From Paramacrobiotus metropolitanus (taxonomy: Eukaryota; Tardigrada; Eutardigrada; Parachela; Macrobiotidae), in contig NW_026570273.1 of the NCBI RefSeq assembly GCF_019649055.1, forward strand, positions 248,001 through 312,000: a DNA stretch of 64,000 bases, written 5' to 3'. Made by a program: the position numbers and the translations under genes. Below, piece by piece: positions 22,110 through 32,489 of this stretch; position 1 is the first letter of the stretch; each line of letters starts with the position of its first letter. The notes under the pieces are model-generated. The model was given only the letters and a program-made list of their open reading frames with translations. It did not search any database and was not told the origin of the DNA.

Positions 22110-23030
22110 GCGAGATGCTGTAATAATTCATCCCAAGTAAACTTCTGACTGTCGCCATGAAGAATGTCAGGTCACACTTTTCCAGTTCCACAAATCAAAT
22201 AGCATTTCCGTAGGTCTTGGCGCTCTCTCGGTGTACTGATGTCGTTAAAAACCAGCGCTGGTAATAATTTTCCCAGCAAAAAAATTGTATTTGTTGCTTC
22301 CAAAAAATGGTGTTGCATACTGTAGTCAAGGGCAGCAGCATCTATTTAATTCGCTAGTAATCTGAAATAAAAAAAAGGCGATCGCAAAATGATGGATGAG
22401 TAAAGAACAGAGTCCCCGACTCAACAGAATAGGAGATGCAGAATGCACGTGCAATTGCACATATACGCGTTCAAAGAAGCAGCCTGCGTCGTTTGCTTCC
22501 TTGAACCACAAAGCCTGCGGTTGCATGCTTGTATCTCATGAAATGAGCGCCCAGGAGACAGGCAGGGAAGGTGGAGAGAAACAACACCATTCTGGCTGCT
22601 CAGTAGCGGCTTGGACCGACAGGGCTGTAATTTCTGCAGTACGATTCATGCCAAATGAAAGCAGACAGGGAGACCAGATGACGTATCGGTCCTGCGACTT
22701 ACCTATTTCTGTCTACTTGTTAATAATGCTCTCAGTCTCTTCATTCTGTTCTTTGTCTTGCTTCTCCCCAAGTAGCTCCATGTGTAAATCTGGCGCTTGC
22801 GTTTGCAATTTGTCGTATTCTATTTTCTTATTTTTCTATCTTCCCAGCACAGTCTTTATACCGTTCATTAAAATCTTGTTTCCATAAATTACCGCGCTCT
22901 GCACCGGATGTAGGCGCCAAGCTTTTCTTCCTTAACGCATATTTTCATTATTTTGTTATCCTTCCATTCAAAGCGATCGGAACTCTTAATAATTTTTATC
23001 GACCGACGCGAAGGTCCTCTTGGCCCTTGT
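22110..23030. other. Intergenic upstream of Agenet copy 2, no supported gene
   Basis: Open frames at 22396-22887 look like chance: no recognisable domain and pyrimidine-rich 3' half. A 25-base stretch near 22170 (CACTTTTCCAGTTCCACAA) resembles one near 56955, hinting at an old shared repeat. Confidence 0.4.
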
Positions 23031-23036
23031 CGAAGT

Positions 23037-23155
23037 GCCGGCAGATTTTTTTGCCGGCCGAACTTTTTATATGATCAAAACGCCGGCCGACCTTTTACTG
23101 GCCAAAACATCCCGACAGAAATTTTATGCGAGCGAAACGCCGGTCGAATATACAC
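23037..23155 (+). repeat. Degenerate copy of the GCCGGC-rich TIR repeat
   Basis: Units of the type TCAAAACGCCGGCCGA plus a short T-rich tract are repeated three to four times. The same repeat makes the termini of the TIR element at 56338-60092. Only one partial arm is present here, so it is a relic or solo TIR. Confidence 0.65.
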
Positions 23156-23324
23156 TCGTAGGGTCTTTTGCTAACACTCTGAACAGTGAACACACACTGG
23201 GCGCGTATCGGGGAATTTTGGTGACTGAGAAATACCGAAGTATGCATTATGGCATAATAATAAGCGCAGCTGCTCCAGGGTGTTCGAATTACTATTTGCT
23301 GCCCAGTGCCGGAAATTCGATAAT

Positions 23325-23402
23325 TACGAAGGGAGAGAAAAGGAGAGGAGAGAGAAAGAGAGACAGACAGGCAGACAGGGAGACAGAGCGAGAGAGAGAG
23401 AG
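23325..23402 (+). repeat. GA-rich purine low-complexity tract
   Basis: Almost uninterrupted purine sequence of GAGA, GACAGACA and GAGAGAGA units over about 75 bases. Confidence 0.85.
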
Positions 23403-23748
23403 CGTTGCAGGTTAACCGTTGAAGTATGACTACAGTATGCACCGCCACTGACAATATATCGCTTGAATTATACAAGTAAATATCACACATGTGGAGCAAA
23501 TCAAGAGTGTGGAGCAAGACATGATACGATGAAAGACGGGCTGCGGCATGCCGCATGGTTGCTTGCGTGAAGAGCGATCGGAACTCTTCTACAGCGGTGT
23601 TCGCTACGCTCGATTAAACGGACCTCAATCTGGGTTGTTATGATAAAGTGATAAAACGCCATGATGAATGATCTACAGCCTTCGTTTACATTGAACCATC
23701 CTTGTTACAATCAGCGAGTACGGACCTGTTTTCTTACTAGTCCATAAA

Positions 23749-23845
23749 ATGAAGCTGTTCTTCAACACCACTTCCGTGTACGCCTGGAACGCGGTAGACG
23801 TACTGGGAGATGACGGCCTGCTCGCAAAGACTGAAATAGCGTCCA
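23749..23845 (+). pseudogene. Truncated N-terminus of a third Agenet-family gene
   Basis: From ATG 23749 the frame reads MKLFFNTTSVYAWNAVDVLG followed by a DDGLL run. This lines up with the first 25-30 residues of the Agenet copies at 4831 and 22049 (F-K-T-S, then the N-x-VDV block, then a D-G-x-L block). Homology stops at about 23845, where palindromic GTCCATTAATGGAC sequence starts, and the rest of the domain is not found downstream. It is a gene fragment cut by an insertion or rearrangement. Confidence 0.55.
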
Positions 23846-24162
23846 TTAATGGACACTGTGTCCATCATTGAAAAAGTTTTGTCCATTATTGATCAACACA
23901 GTGTCCATTTTTGTAAAATTCAAAAAAAATGAGAAACATTAAGGGGGGTCTGTCAGGCAAAAAAATTTTTTAAAGGATTTATTTATTGATTAAGTCGGCA
24001 ACCAAATAACTACTGCCGATCAGACCTCACGATGTTACTAAGCGCCCAACTGCCTCTGTTTTCCGTGTTCTCTGCCGCCTGTCAGCTATCTTAAGTTATA
24101 AAGAAAGCAGACGGCAGTCTGTTAGTATCCGCGTCTGTTCCTTATGTGTTACTGAAAAGCAC

Positions 24163-24454
24163 GGGTATTGCTAAAGTCTGTGACTGTGACTGGGTGGGAC
24201 TGGGTGGGACTGTGAGTCTATGTGACTGTGACCTTATGTGACTGTGACCGTCTGTGACTGTGCCACACTGGGCATGGGAATGATTGGGACTGTGACCTTT
24301 TGGGAGTGGGGCTAGTGGTTGTAGCAGTCCGCCAACCAACTGACAGGGCACTTCCGGTCAAATTTTTTAACTGGCTTATAGTGTTAAAAGGCAGTACTTG
24401 CAAGCTTATTCTGTAAGGCAGTGCTTCGTACGGCATTCTAGAAATTCCAAGAAC
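24163..24454 (+). repeat. Left TIR of the MULE-like element
   Basis: About 292 bp. The outer part is built from TGTGACTGTGACC-like short tandem units; the inner part is unique sequence ending in TTCTAGAAATTCCAAGAA. Confidence 0.9.
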
Positions 24455-24816
24455 GCGTAGTATGGCATTCGTCGAAGAGAATACTTAATTTCCTTATAAC
24501 ATACAGAGTATAATAAAATTCAAAACCAAAATAACAGAAACCATAACTGCTACACCAACCATGACCGCTACTACTAGGTACTGCGCAGGGAAAAACTGCC
24601 AGAAAAACAGTGCAGTAACCATTCAGAACTGGTGTTTAGCAATATCGATTCTTATCAACAAATTTCGAAAATACATGTTTTTTAAGATAACGTAACGAAG
24701 AAAATTTAAGAGAGGCAAAAAACCAAAACAATACCTGCAACTGGATCAATAACAAAGGAATACTGGCGTAATATCGAACCTTACGGAAATACGAAGGTAA
24801 CCGTTAATGAAAAATA

Positions 24817-26977
24817 CTAAAAAATCGCGAAAATTGCTTGCTTGTGCTTTTCATCCAACTTTTCCTTCGTTTCTGCCGAGATTACGAAAGTTGCAGATTT
24901 CAAAGCTGGCGTGTTCACGCTGTTAGTTGCTGCAACAATGCAGCCATTATTAGCATGGCAGTAGACGTTTGACGGCTTTCCCTGTCGTTGAACACCGTTG
25001 CGCGGGTATATTCTAGTGCCCACTGACACAAACATCAAATCATTTGGTGAATCAGGTTTAATGTGGGGCTTTTTGCGAAAGTTCCTTCGACATCCGCTGC
25101 ACTTCGTTGTTTGAGAACTGCAATCCTCCAGCAGCCATAATTCATATTCGCCCGGTTGTGGCTTTGGTTTGTCAGCCAAATTACGAACCAATACGAAATC
25201 CCAAATCTTTTCCATGGATTTCTTTTTAAACGACTCTCGGTCAACAGGAGGAGCCTCTGAAATGGTACGGGTTACATTAAGTGGGTATAGAGCAGAAAGG
25301 TTAGTTATTGTAAAAGCTTTGTTATAACAAATCAGTTATTGAAGTTATGCCTGGAAGCTAGACACAGAAACAATAACGATAAATTTTAGTTAATGGTTGC
25401 TAATATTTGGTACGGAATTGTATATCTATCTTGTAAAATAATACGTTGTATTTGTTTCTTGCCACACTATGTAATTACAAATCCCACCTTGCTCTTCCAC
25501 ACCTTCCTCATCAACTGTGGTTAGCTCAACTCTGCGCTTACGGCAAGCAGTAGAGCTAGTGCTTGCAAAGGATGAGTCATCGGCAAGCGGTTGACTTGAC
25601 AGTAGGCTGACTGGTGGTGGCCTTCGGAGCTTCGCACCTTTGCGAATACCGGTGCCATGGAGTTTTTTTCCTGCGTCAGCTGGGGCACTGAGGTCAATCG
25701 CACGATGTAAGCCGAACCGATTTCCAAATCGCACATCGTTCGAATTCGCCCAGGTAACTAACGTGTCTAAGGATTGCGTATGAATGGCCACAGCAAATAT
25801 ATCTGGGCAAATACCAAATGTTACATAGTGGCTGCAGGTTTTGTCGCACTCGATTCGGTTCAGATTTCCGTCCAGCGTCACTGTTAACAACTGCCCGGGT
25901 TTATGACCGCACACGAGAAATCGGCTTCCATTGCTGCCAGGTGCTAGGACTATGGGATTTGGTTTTTGCAGTAACACATCGGCTTTTTCAAGCATAGATG
26001 CCAAAAGGTCACGACTAAACGTTTTGATCTGACCGACTGCTTCGCTGTGCGGATGGCTGCAAGATTAGTAGTTAATATGTTATTTATTAATAAGCAGATA
26101 ATCTGCTGCAGATTTAGTTACGAGTGGTAATAATATAATAGTATAATAGTCGTTTACTGATGTGGTTATAATAAGTAGCGGTTTAGTTGTAGTACAGTAG
26201 GTGCTGGCCGCGGGCACGGGAATTCCGCACGGGATTTGGCTTCGTGCACGGGTAAATTATTTAAATTTCTAAATTTAAATCTGGTAGTTTACTTTAAATT
26301 TTTTGTAGATAATTAAAATGAAATCTTACTCACTTGAAACCAATTCCGGCCACACAGAACAGTCCCAGGCGGGTGGTGCGATACCGCGGACCACTTCCGG
26401 CCACACGGGACAGTCCCGGGTGGGTTTTGCGGTACCGCGGACCACTTCCGGCCACACGGGACAGTCCCGGGCGGGCGGTGCGGTACCGCGGACCATTTTA
26501 TACTATAGCAGGCAGCGAATCTTTCGTAATGCGGCACCGCGCATTGCTTCCGCCACCCACACTGCGTAGTTTGATAAAAATGCACTAGTGTGGGAGTGTC
26601 TAAAATGAATTACAACGCGTGTACTTGAATGCAGTACCTGCATGAACCGTCATGATCCTCTTCGGATTCAATGGTGGTGACTGTAATGTCGCGGTTTTCT
26701 GGATCTGTTACATCCCTGAAAACAGAGCCAAAAATATTAATATAACGATATTTTAATGATCTTTAAACTTCCTTTGATAGCGGAAAACGGTACAATTGCT
26801 ATGTAATTTAGTAAAATATTATTGCATTGCGTAAACCACAAAAAACTGAAAATGTTAATAAATTATTATTAATACAACTTATACAAGAACACAGACGCAA
26901 GTGAAAAATGGTACTTACGTTGGCGGTGGACTTTCATGGACGCTGTCGTCGTCCGTTTCATAAGTTTCGGGTCGCAT
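24817..26977 (-). CDS. SWIM-type zinc-finger protein, four exons, MULE-like element cargo
   Basis: Exons on minus are 26977-26919, 26715-26638, 26056-25488 and 25256-24817. All have GT-AG borders and consistent phases (2, 2, 1), giving about 381 aa. The N-terminus is acidic (ETYETDDDSVHE). The third exon has a SWIM-like block: FLVCGHKPGQLLTVTLDG, then CDKTCSHYVTFGICPDIFAVA; the canonical CxC...CxH pattern is only partly kept. A Lys/Arg-rich linker follows. The last exon has YELWLLEDC, CSGCRRNF, a PNDLMFV block and NVYCHANNGC. This combination recalls a family of stand-alone SWIM proteins common in invertebrate genomes (recollection). SWIM domains normally lie at the C-terminus of MULE transposases and bind DNA or protein. 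A role in recognising the element ends is plausible but unproven. Confidence 0.75.
26340..26505 (+). repeat. 51-bp GC-rich tandem repeat, three copies
   Basis: Three units built around CCGGCCACACGGGACAGTCC and a GCGGTACCGCGGACCA palindrome-like end lie in the intron between exons 2 and 3 of the SWIM gene. Open frames through it are repeat artefacts. Confidence 0.85.
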
Positions 26978-27670
26978 GTTGCATCACTGCACTGTTGTAA
27001 ATAGTGACTTCCGCATTCGGATGCGCAGTACAGTATCAGTGATTCACTTACTGTTCATTAGGATTACAGCAGATATTTTTTAACTGAATAGTGCAGGAAA
27101 AGCGAAGCGTTGCCGCGTACGGGTTTAGTAGTGGTTTTACTTTCCGAAAACGTTAGTGTGATAGAATCATTTCACATACACGAAAGACAAAGAAAAGAAG
27201 CCGAAAACAAGTGCGCTGTTTGGCTTCCGATGTTTCCTTCAGCCGGTCTTCTCTAAGTCGCCTGCATAGTTCCAATCCTTCTCTCACAGAGCAAACGAGA
27301 GGGTCAAGACCAGATCACACCTACGTGCGACAGCCTAGGAATTTGAAAGGCTTTTGTTTGTTGATGTTTGCCGCTTACGAATAATGCCGCTCCGTGCCCT
27401 AAAGTAGCAGGCACTAGGCAGACACACAAGAACGCAGCAGAGGGATACCACATACTCAGTCGTCGATCACGCTGGACGCTACACAAAGTTTTCCCGAATA
27501 GGCTAAAATAATGTGTAGTGATACACACTTTTTATAGTGATACATGTATAGCGTGTATTTTTAGTTGACCAAGTGTGCAAAATAAAAGAACTTCAAAACC
27601 ATTTAAAAAAGTGAAGGAGGGTATGCTGAAGATAAAAAAAAAGCATGATTAATGTTACTTTCGACTATTT

Positions 27671-27961
27671 TTCTTGGAATTTCTAGAATGCCGTACGAAG
27701 CACTGCCTTACAGAATAAGCTTGCAAGTACTGCCTTTTAACACTATAAGCCAGTTAAAAAATTTGACCGGAAGTGCCCTGTTAGTTGGTTGGCGGACTGC
27801 TACAACCACTAGCCCCACTCCCAAAAGGTCACAGTCCCAATCATTCCCATGCCCAGTGTGGCACAGTCACAGACGGTCACAGTCACATAAGGTCCCAGTC
27901 ACATAGACTCACAGTCCCACCCAGTCCCACCCAGTCACAGTCACAGACTTTAGCAATACCC
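27671..27961 (-). repeat. Right TIR of the MULE-like element
   Basis: Inverted match of 24163-24454, differing at only a few positions, for example GTCCCAGTCACATAG where the left arm predicts GTCACAGTCACATAG. Confidence 0.9.
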
Positions 27962-28208
27962 GAAAAGCACACAGCGGACAAAACATGCAGACTGTAAGTT
28001 CGGAGAATATTCCGGGTTTTATTGAAAATCGTTTAACTTACACATTAACACAACCCTGTTTTCGTCAGTCCTACAATATTCTACGTTTACTCTATAATAT
28101 ATTCCTTCAACCGACACAGAACCAAGTAATGACATCAGTTTCTAACGCAAGACATAAATTAGTATGAATGCGCCTGGTTAATATTACCGTGGGAACACAA
28201 CAGCAAAA

Positions 28209-29525
28209 TTACAACAAAAACACTTCAGATAAGCCGTCGGTGTCCGGTAAGGTGCCCATAACGCAAAGCGCGTTTCCTCTTTGAATCTGTATCGACAGTC
28301 GCTGTCGGAAAAACTCTTTGGAACGTGGTTGGCCGGTAGCCTGAGCGATCCCACGTCCTACCCGGTCCACTAGGCTTTTCGCGCCTTCACCCTGTGGGCC
28401 GTATATTTCGAACGCAGCAGCAGCGAAGTTGTATCGCGGAGATAGCCAAGCGTGCTTGAGTCGCTTAGCGTTCTCGGCAATTTCGGCAGCGGCTCCAGCT
28501 GTAACAGCGGTGCGGTCGATGTATGTTGCGGCTAACGTGTCCACGCATGTAACATCGATCGCGAGTGGCTTTCCATGATCCCATGGGATTAACGTCACTA
28601 CGTCCGGGCGTTTTCTGTCAGCCTTCGATAGACCTTTTGGTTCCGTTCTGGAGGGAAACCCAGCCGTTTTCAGCCCTCGAGCGAACTCGGCGCTGAGTCC
28701 GTCGTGTCTGGGGAGGCGTCCGGCGGAGCGTTTACAACGAAGACCGTGTCTGCCCAACTCGTCAACCTCTGAGCCACAGACGCACGTGTGCGGTGTTACA
28801 ATTGGTGCGGCTATCCGGAGAGCGACGCTGATCTGGAAAGCGGTGTCTTCCAGCAGGTTTCCCAGACAGGCGGCTGGAAGAGCGTGCAACCAGGCTCCGG
28901 ATTCCGGCGTCGACATCGCTTTGAAGTGAGCTACGTCCTCGGGTTTAACGCGGATGCTTGACAATCTCTTATGCGACTCCGTGCAGACCGGAGAGTCCCA
29001 GGCTTTCTGCACGTGGCGAAATGACTCTGCGGGCGGTTCAGCTGGGCCGCTGAGCTTACGCCATGCCTGAACGGCGGCCGTGGTGTCAGTTGGTGCGGCT
29101 GTTGAGCACAGGCCGGCTATCAGGGGACGGAGCGAGGAAGCCGATGCCAGATAGGCGGAAGGTGCTAGCTCCTCGGTGCGTCTAATCCCTAAGCCGGCAA
29201 GGCGGACGGGCAGTGATGCCTGCAACCAAGTCGGGTAACTCATCATAACGTTACAAATGGACTCGAGTGCTTCCCGGTACATCATATCTAGCTTGAAGAG
29301 TTCTTCCGGGAACATCCACGCTGACGATGTCCGGAGGACGTGGAGTATTTTTGGTACTCCTAATGCGTGTGACAGCAGAAACAAAGCCTGGTGTTTGGGA
29401 ACCAACTGCAGTCGTGCGGCCATCATGTGCACTTCCTCCGTCTTTTTTGCGATCCACGGTGATACACCCGGTGGGAGTAAAGGTGTCCCCAGTAGAGAAA
29501 GCTGATCCGGTGAGACAACTGCCAA
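28209..29525 (-). pseudogene. C-terminal part of an RLE-type (R2-like) non-LTR retrotransposon polyprotein
   Basis: The 438-codon frame ends with an R2-type endonuclease region. It has a zinc-knuckle-like CVCGSEVDELGRHGLRC (CxC-x9-H-x3-C) and then a PD-(D/E)xK-like nuclease signature (KRPDVVTLIPWDHGKPLAIDVT). The same order is present in the fragment at 36877-38051. In R2-like elements this domain nicks the target to prime reverse transcription. The reverse transcriptase that should precede it is absent, because the frame starts at the boundary with the + coiled-coil ORF, so the copy is 5'-truncated. A similar protein could also be a stand-alone domesticated nuclease; truncation at a junction argues against that. 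Confidence 0.7.
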
Positions 29526-29531
29526 TCCGGG

Positions 29532-31592
29532 GTGGTCAGCTACAAACTGATGGGGGGGTGGCTAGCTACAAACTACTTACCTGCACCCAACGAAAGGGTC
29601 AGTTCACCGCCCAAGCGACCTTCACCAAGTGGAAGTGAGTCGACCTGGGTAATGGGAACCTTACCAATGGTGAGATCGACCAAGTCGATAATAGGTCGAC
29701 AGGTCGACCGACCGCCAAAATTCAAACTCGGCGGGTCGGAAAGTGAACGAACACCGTCACCGACCGATGAAGTTTTTGGGACGACCACCACAAAAGTGGT
29801 TCGCCCGGATAGCAGGGATGGATTCTTCCGAACGCCGATGACACCCCACTTGGGTAATCATAGGTACCAAGCAAGCACGCTTGAGTACACGGCACGGAAG
29901 TGGATTGCATCCACACCTCCAGAAAGGATTGACTATATCAACCGACTCCGGGAACGATACCGCCAACCGATTACACAAACCGTGTTGGCTGACCAAATCG
30001 TCAACTCCGCGGAAGGTACGATGTCGCAGTCGGCAAACGCCCATAAACTCGAACGAATGAGATGGGAAAAGGAACTCGCCGAGGCTAACAAAGTCATATC
30101 CGACCAACAACGGCGGATTGACCAGCTCGAGTGTCACCTCAAGAGGTCCGACAACCCATGTCGATACGACTTCGAAGAGGTCGATAAACTCAAAGGCACA
30201 CTGGAGCGGTCCGTGGAATCGGTCTTTGAACTAAAAAGACGACTCGCCACCGTGAAAAAAGACCTAGCTGATACACAAACTGCACTGGTCGAATCGGAAC
30301 TGGTGGCGAGAGCATTCCACCAACAGTTGAATCAGGCCAACGAGGAAGCCGAGGTTTACCGAAACGAGGTCGACAGATACATAGTCGAACTCAAGCAGGC
30401 CGACAATGAGGTCGACCAACTGGCCGACCAGGTCCATGCACTTAACGATGTGCTGAAGGAGGAACAGAAGCTCCGAGCACAGCTGGAATACAGTCTGGCG
30501 GAAGCTCAGAAAGTGAACGAAGCGCAACGGAACCGCATCGTTCACCTCGAAGCCCGTGAAAACGAACTCTATACCTACGGAGAAAACGCGGACAAATGTA
30601 TCGACGACCTGAATTGGTACATCGATGGGATGGATACGGAGGCACGGTGCCTCCAGGAGAAAACGAAACACCTGGACCGAACCAGGGTAGAACCTCCATC
30701 CTACAGGACGTCGATGGCAATGGACTACTATCCGTCGCAGACTGTTCGGAACATCCTGTGGGATATCCAACCTAAGGAGTCCGAGAAGAAGAAACCGACC
30801 TACTTCGTGGGAGTGGTTACAAACAACCCGCTCTCCGGAACTCCTCAGCAACAGCCTTTACCGCATCATCCAGAACCGGAACACAACACGTCGACTGCGG
30901 CGCCACATGTGCCAACGTCGAATGTTCCGACAACAACAACGGCTGGTACCTACACAAGTACCACGTATGCAACGCACACAACGATGCATGCGCCAGCGCC
31001 CACCGCGTCCCACCCGAACGGACCACGGGGAACGGAACGTGATACAGGACGGCGACTGGAAGGACGAACAGGCTCTCATCCCAACATGGATGACTTCGGA
31101 CTCTTAACTATACGCGACTCAGATTATCAGAGAGCCCGGGTGGGGTCATACACCAATGATCCTCCCCAAGGACATAACCGACAACCCGATTCGAAACACT
31201 TCGCTGATAATCCGGAACAGTCCGACCGAACGCCTCGGTATCGACCCACAGAAGGTCGAGTACCACCAAGGAGGCCGCAAACAAATCAGTTTGGACGGGT
31301 CAACGATAACCCGGCCGGATTCTTTGGTTGGACCCGGAAACGTGTGGTCAGACCTGGGTATTTCGGTTCTTTCACCGTACCGGTACGTCCCCCAAGGAAT
31401 CCCAGCGGTTCGATTCCGCTCCATCGCCATTTTTCGGAATTTCCTCAACAGACAGGATTTTCATCTGACCGCCCTCCCTCGCTGAGATCATCACGGACAG
31501 CCGACTTATGGCTGCCTCTGTTATATGGTAGCAGATCGTGGTTCACGATGTGCTATGTTAGCGGGCCGGGGCGTCTGTTGTCTCCGGTGTAG
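29532..31592 (+). CDS. Coiled-coil protein, 686 aa, retroelement-gag-like or novel
   Basis: The frame is open for 2.06 kb in GC-richer DNA. Residues 1-120 are Pro/Ser/Thr-rich. Residues about 171-380 form a long coiled coil with regular heptads (ELAEANKVISDQQRRIDQLE and similar). Residues about 430-520 are Thr/Pro/His-rich. The last ~60 residues (from about 31402) are encoded by the tail of a SINE shared with 39941-40070, so the annotated C-terminus is not ancestral. The start is uncertain: an upstream duplicated motif (GCTACAAACTGATGG/GCTACAAACTACTT) surrounds the first ATG. Codon use differs from the AT-richer neighbouring genes. No family is recognised. Position next to an RLE fragment and the gag-like architecture suggest a mobile-element structural protein. 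Confidence 0.5.
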   Translation: MVSYKLMGGWLATNYLPAPNERVSSPPKRPSPSGSESTWVMGTLPMVRSTKSIIGRQVDRPPKFKLGGSESERTPSPTDEVFGTTTTKVVRPDSRDGFFRTPMTPHLGNHRYQASTLEYTARKWIASTPPERIDYINRLRERYRQPITQTVLADQIVNSAEGTMSQSANAHKLERMRWEKELAEANKVISDQQRRIDQLECHLKRSDNPCRYDFEEVDKLKGTLERSVESVFELKRRLATVKKDLADTQTALVESELVARAFHQQLNQANEEAEVYRNEVDRYIVELKQADNEVDQLADQVHALNDVLKEEQKLRAQLEYSLAEAQKVNEAQRNRIVHLEARENELYTYGENADKCIDDLNWYIDGMDTEARCLQEKTKHLDRTRVEPPSYRTSMAMDYYPSQTVRNILWDIQPKESEKKKPTYFVGVVTNNPLSGTPQQQPLPHHPEPEHNTSTAAPHVPTSNVPTTTTAGTYTSTTYATHTTMHAPAPTASHPNGPRGTERDTGRRLEGRTGSHPNMDDFGLLTIRDSDYQRARVGSYTNDPPQGHNRQPDSKHFADNPEQSDRTPRYRPTEGRVPPRRPQTNQFGRVNDNPAGFFGWTRKRVVRPGYFGSFTVPVRPPRNPSGSIPLHRHFSEFPQQTGFSSDRPPSLRSSRTADLWLPLLYGSRSWFTMCYVSGPGRLLSPV

Positions 31593-31741
31593 CAGATGTG
31601 GTTCGCGATCTGCTGATGCCATGCTGGAGAACTGAGGTCGGTTGCCCAGTTCATTCCAGGGGATTCCTTGGGGGACGTACCGGTACGGTGAAAGAACCGA
31701 AATACCCAGGTCTGACCACACGTTTCCGGGTCCAACCAAAG
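31322..31741. repeat. 82-bp inverted repeat with ~256-bp spacer
   Basis: Arms 31322-31403 and 31660-31741 are reverse complements without a visible mismatch (CTTTGGTTGGACCCGGAAAC at the outer ends). The SINE tail lies in the spacer, directly after the left arm. Confidence 0.88.
31402..31535 (+). repeat. tRNA-derived SINE, 5'-truncated copy
   Basis: The segment starts inside a tRNA-like T-arm (GCGGTTCGATTCCGCTCCATCGC) and continues with a body ending TGCCTCTGTTATATGG. The whole segment recurs on the minus strand at 39941-40070. Confidence 0.75.
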
Positions 31742-32489
31742 GACTGTTGTAGCGTGTAAACCTCAGTGACCGTTATACCCATCTAGTTGGTGACCGTAGA
31801 GCAATGTACCATGAATCAACAATCCATACATTGAAGACATTCATCAAAGTGTGAATAGAATTTTGCCGCATGCAACGCACAAGATATGCTGGATACAGAT
31901 TTCCGCTGATCTGCTGCTTTTTGACGATGTAGAATAGGTCAGGAATGTTCTTATTGCAACTTTGTCCGTGCGTGTCCAACAAATGATATTACATTATTAA
32001 TTTCAAGTTTTCAACTTTCGAAAAATTACAATGCACAAATTGTACAAAACTGTCAGTGCATTTCCCTGGTTCACGGAATGTCTTTCAAAGAGAGAGGTTT
32101 TAAAAAAAAGTATACAATAGCAAAATACAAAAATTTATATGAAACAGAGACATGACATACAAACACATGTTGCATAGAACTAGCGTGCATAATGGCCATG
32201 CATTATAATTTTCCAGTATAAATGTATACTACAGTAAATTAATAACCAGAAAAGTAAATAAAAATATAGCCCGATAGCTGCTACTGATCGGCTGTGGAAC
32301 ATGTCAAAGGATGATAAACATACGTAGTAACATAATACAAATTAAATAATCTCAAAATTTGTAATCTCTTGAGGAGGGTGTTGTACGCCCGCGATTACAT
32401 GATTCTGCACATCATCATGCAATTCAAGCACTTCAGGGTTATGGAAAGTTTTCATTTCCAATTTCCAAACGATGGGTCTTGACTCTCGA
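31742..32489. other. Intergenic, AT-rich, no supported gene
   Basis: No splice-supported or domain-bearing frame on either strand; likely 3' flank of the F-box copy 3 gene on minus. Confidence 0.45.

Larger units (their letters stand above)
24163..27961. mobile_element. MULE-like DNA transposon, 3.8 kb, 9-bp target-site duplication
   Basis: Long TIRs (24163-24454 and 27671-27961) are nearly identical in inverted orientation and start GGGTATTGCTAAAG. The 9-base GAAAAGCAC directly flanks both ends (24154-24162 and 27962-27970). TIRs of hundreds of bases and a 9-bp duplication are the hallmark of Mutator-like elements. The only gene recognised inside is a SWIM zinc-finger protein; no MULE DDE transposase core is seen, so the element may be non-autonomous or use a protein supplied in trans. 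The near-perfect TIRs and duplication imply recent insertion. Confidence 0.85.

Noticed and set aside
26313-26588. Repetitive frames on both strands (GHTGQSRAGG-type peptide)
   Set aside because: Coding potential is produced by the 51-bp tandem repeat in an intron.
30264-31448. Minus-strand frames of 92-195 codons opposite the coiled-coil ORF
   Set aside because: GC-rich antisense open frames; hydrophobic composition mirrors the Glu/Gln-rich sense strand and shows no domain.
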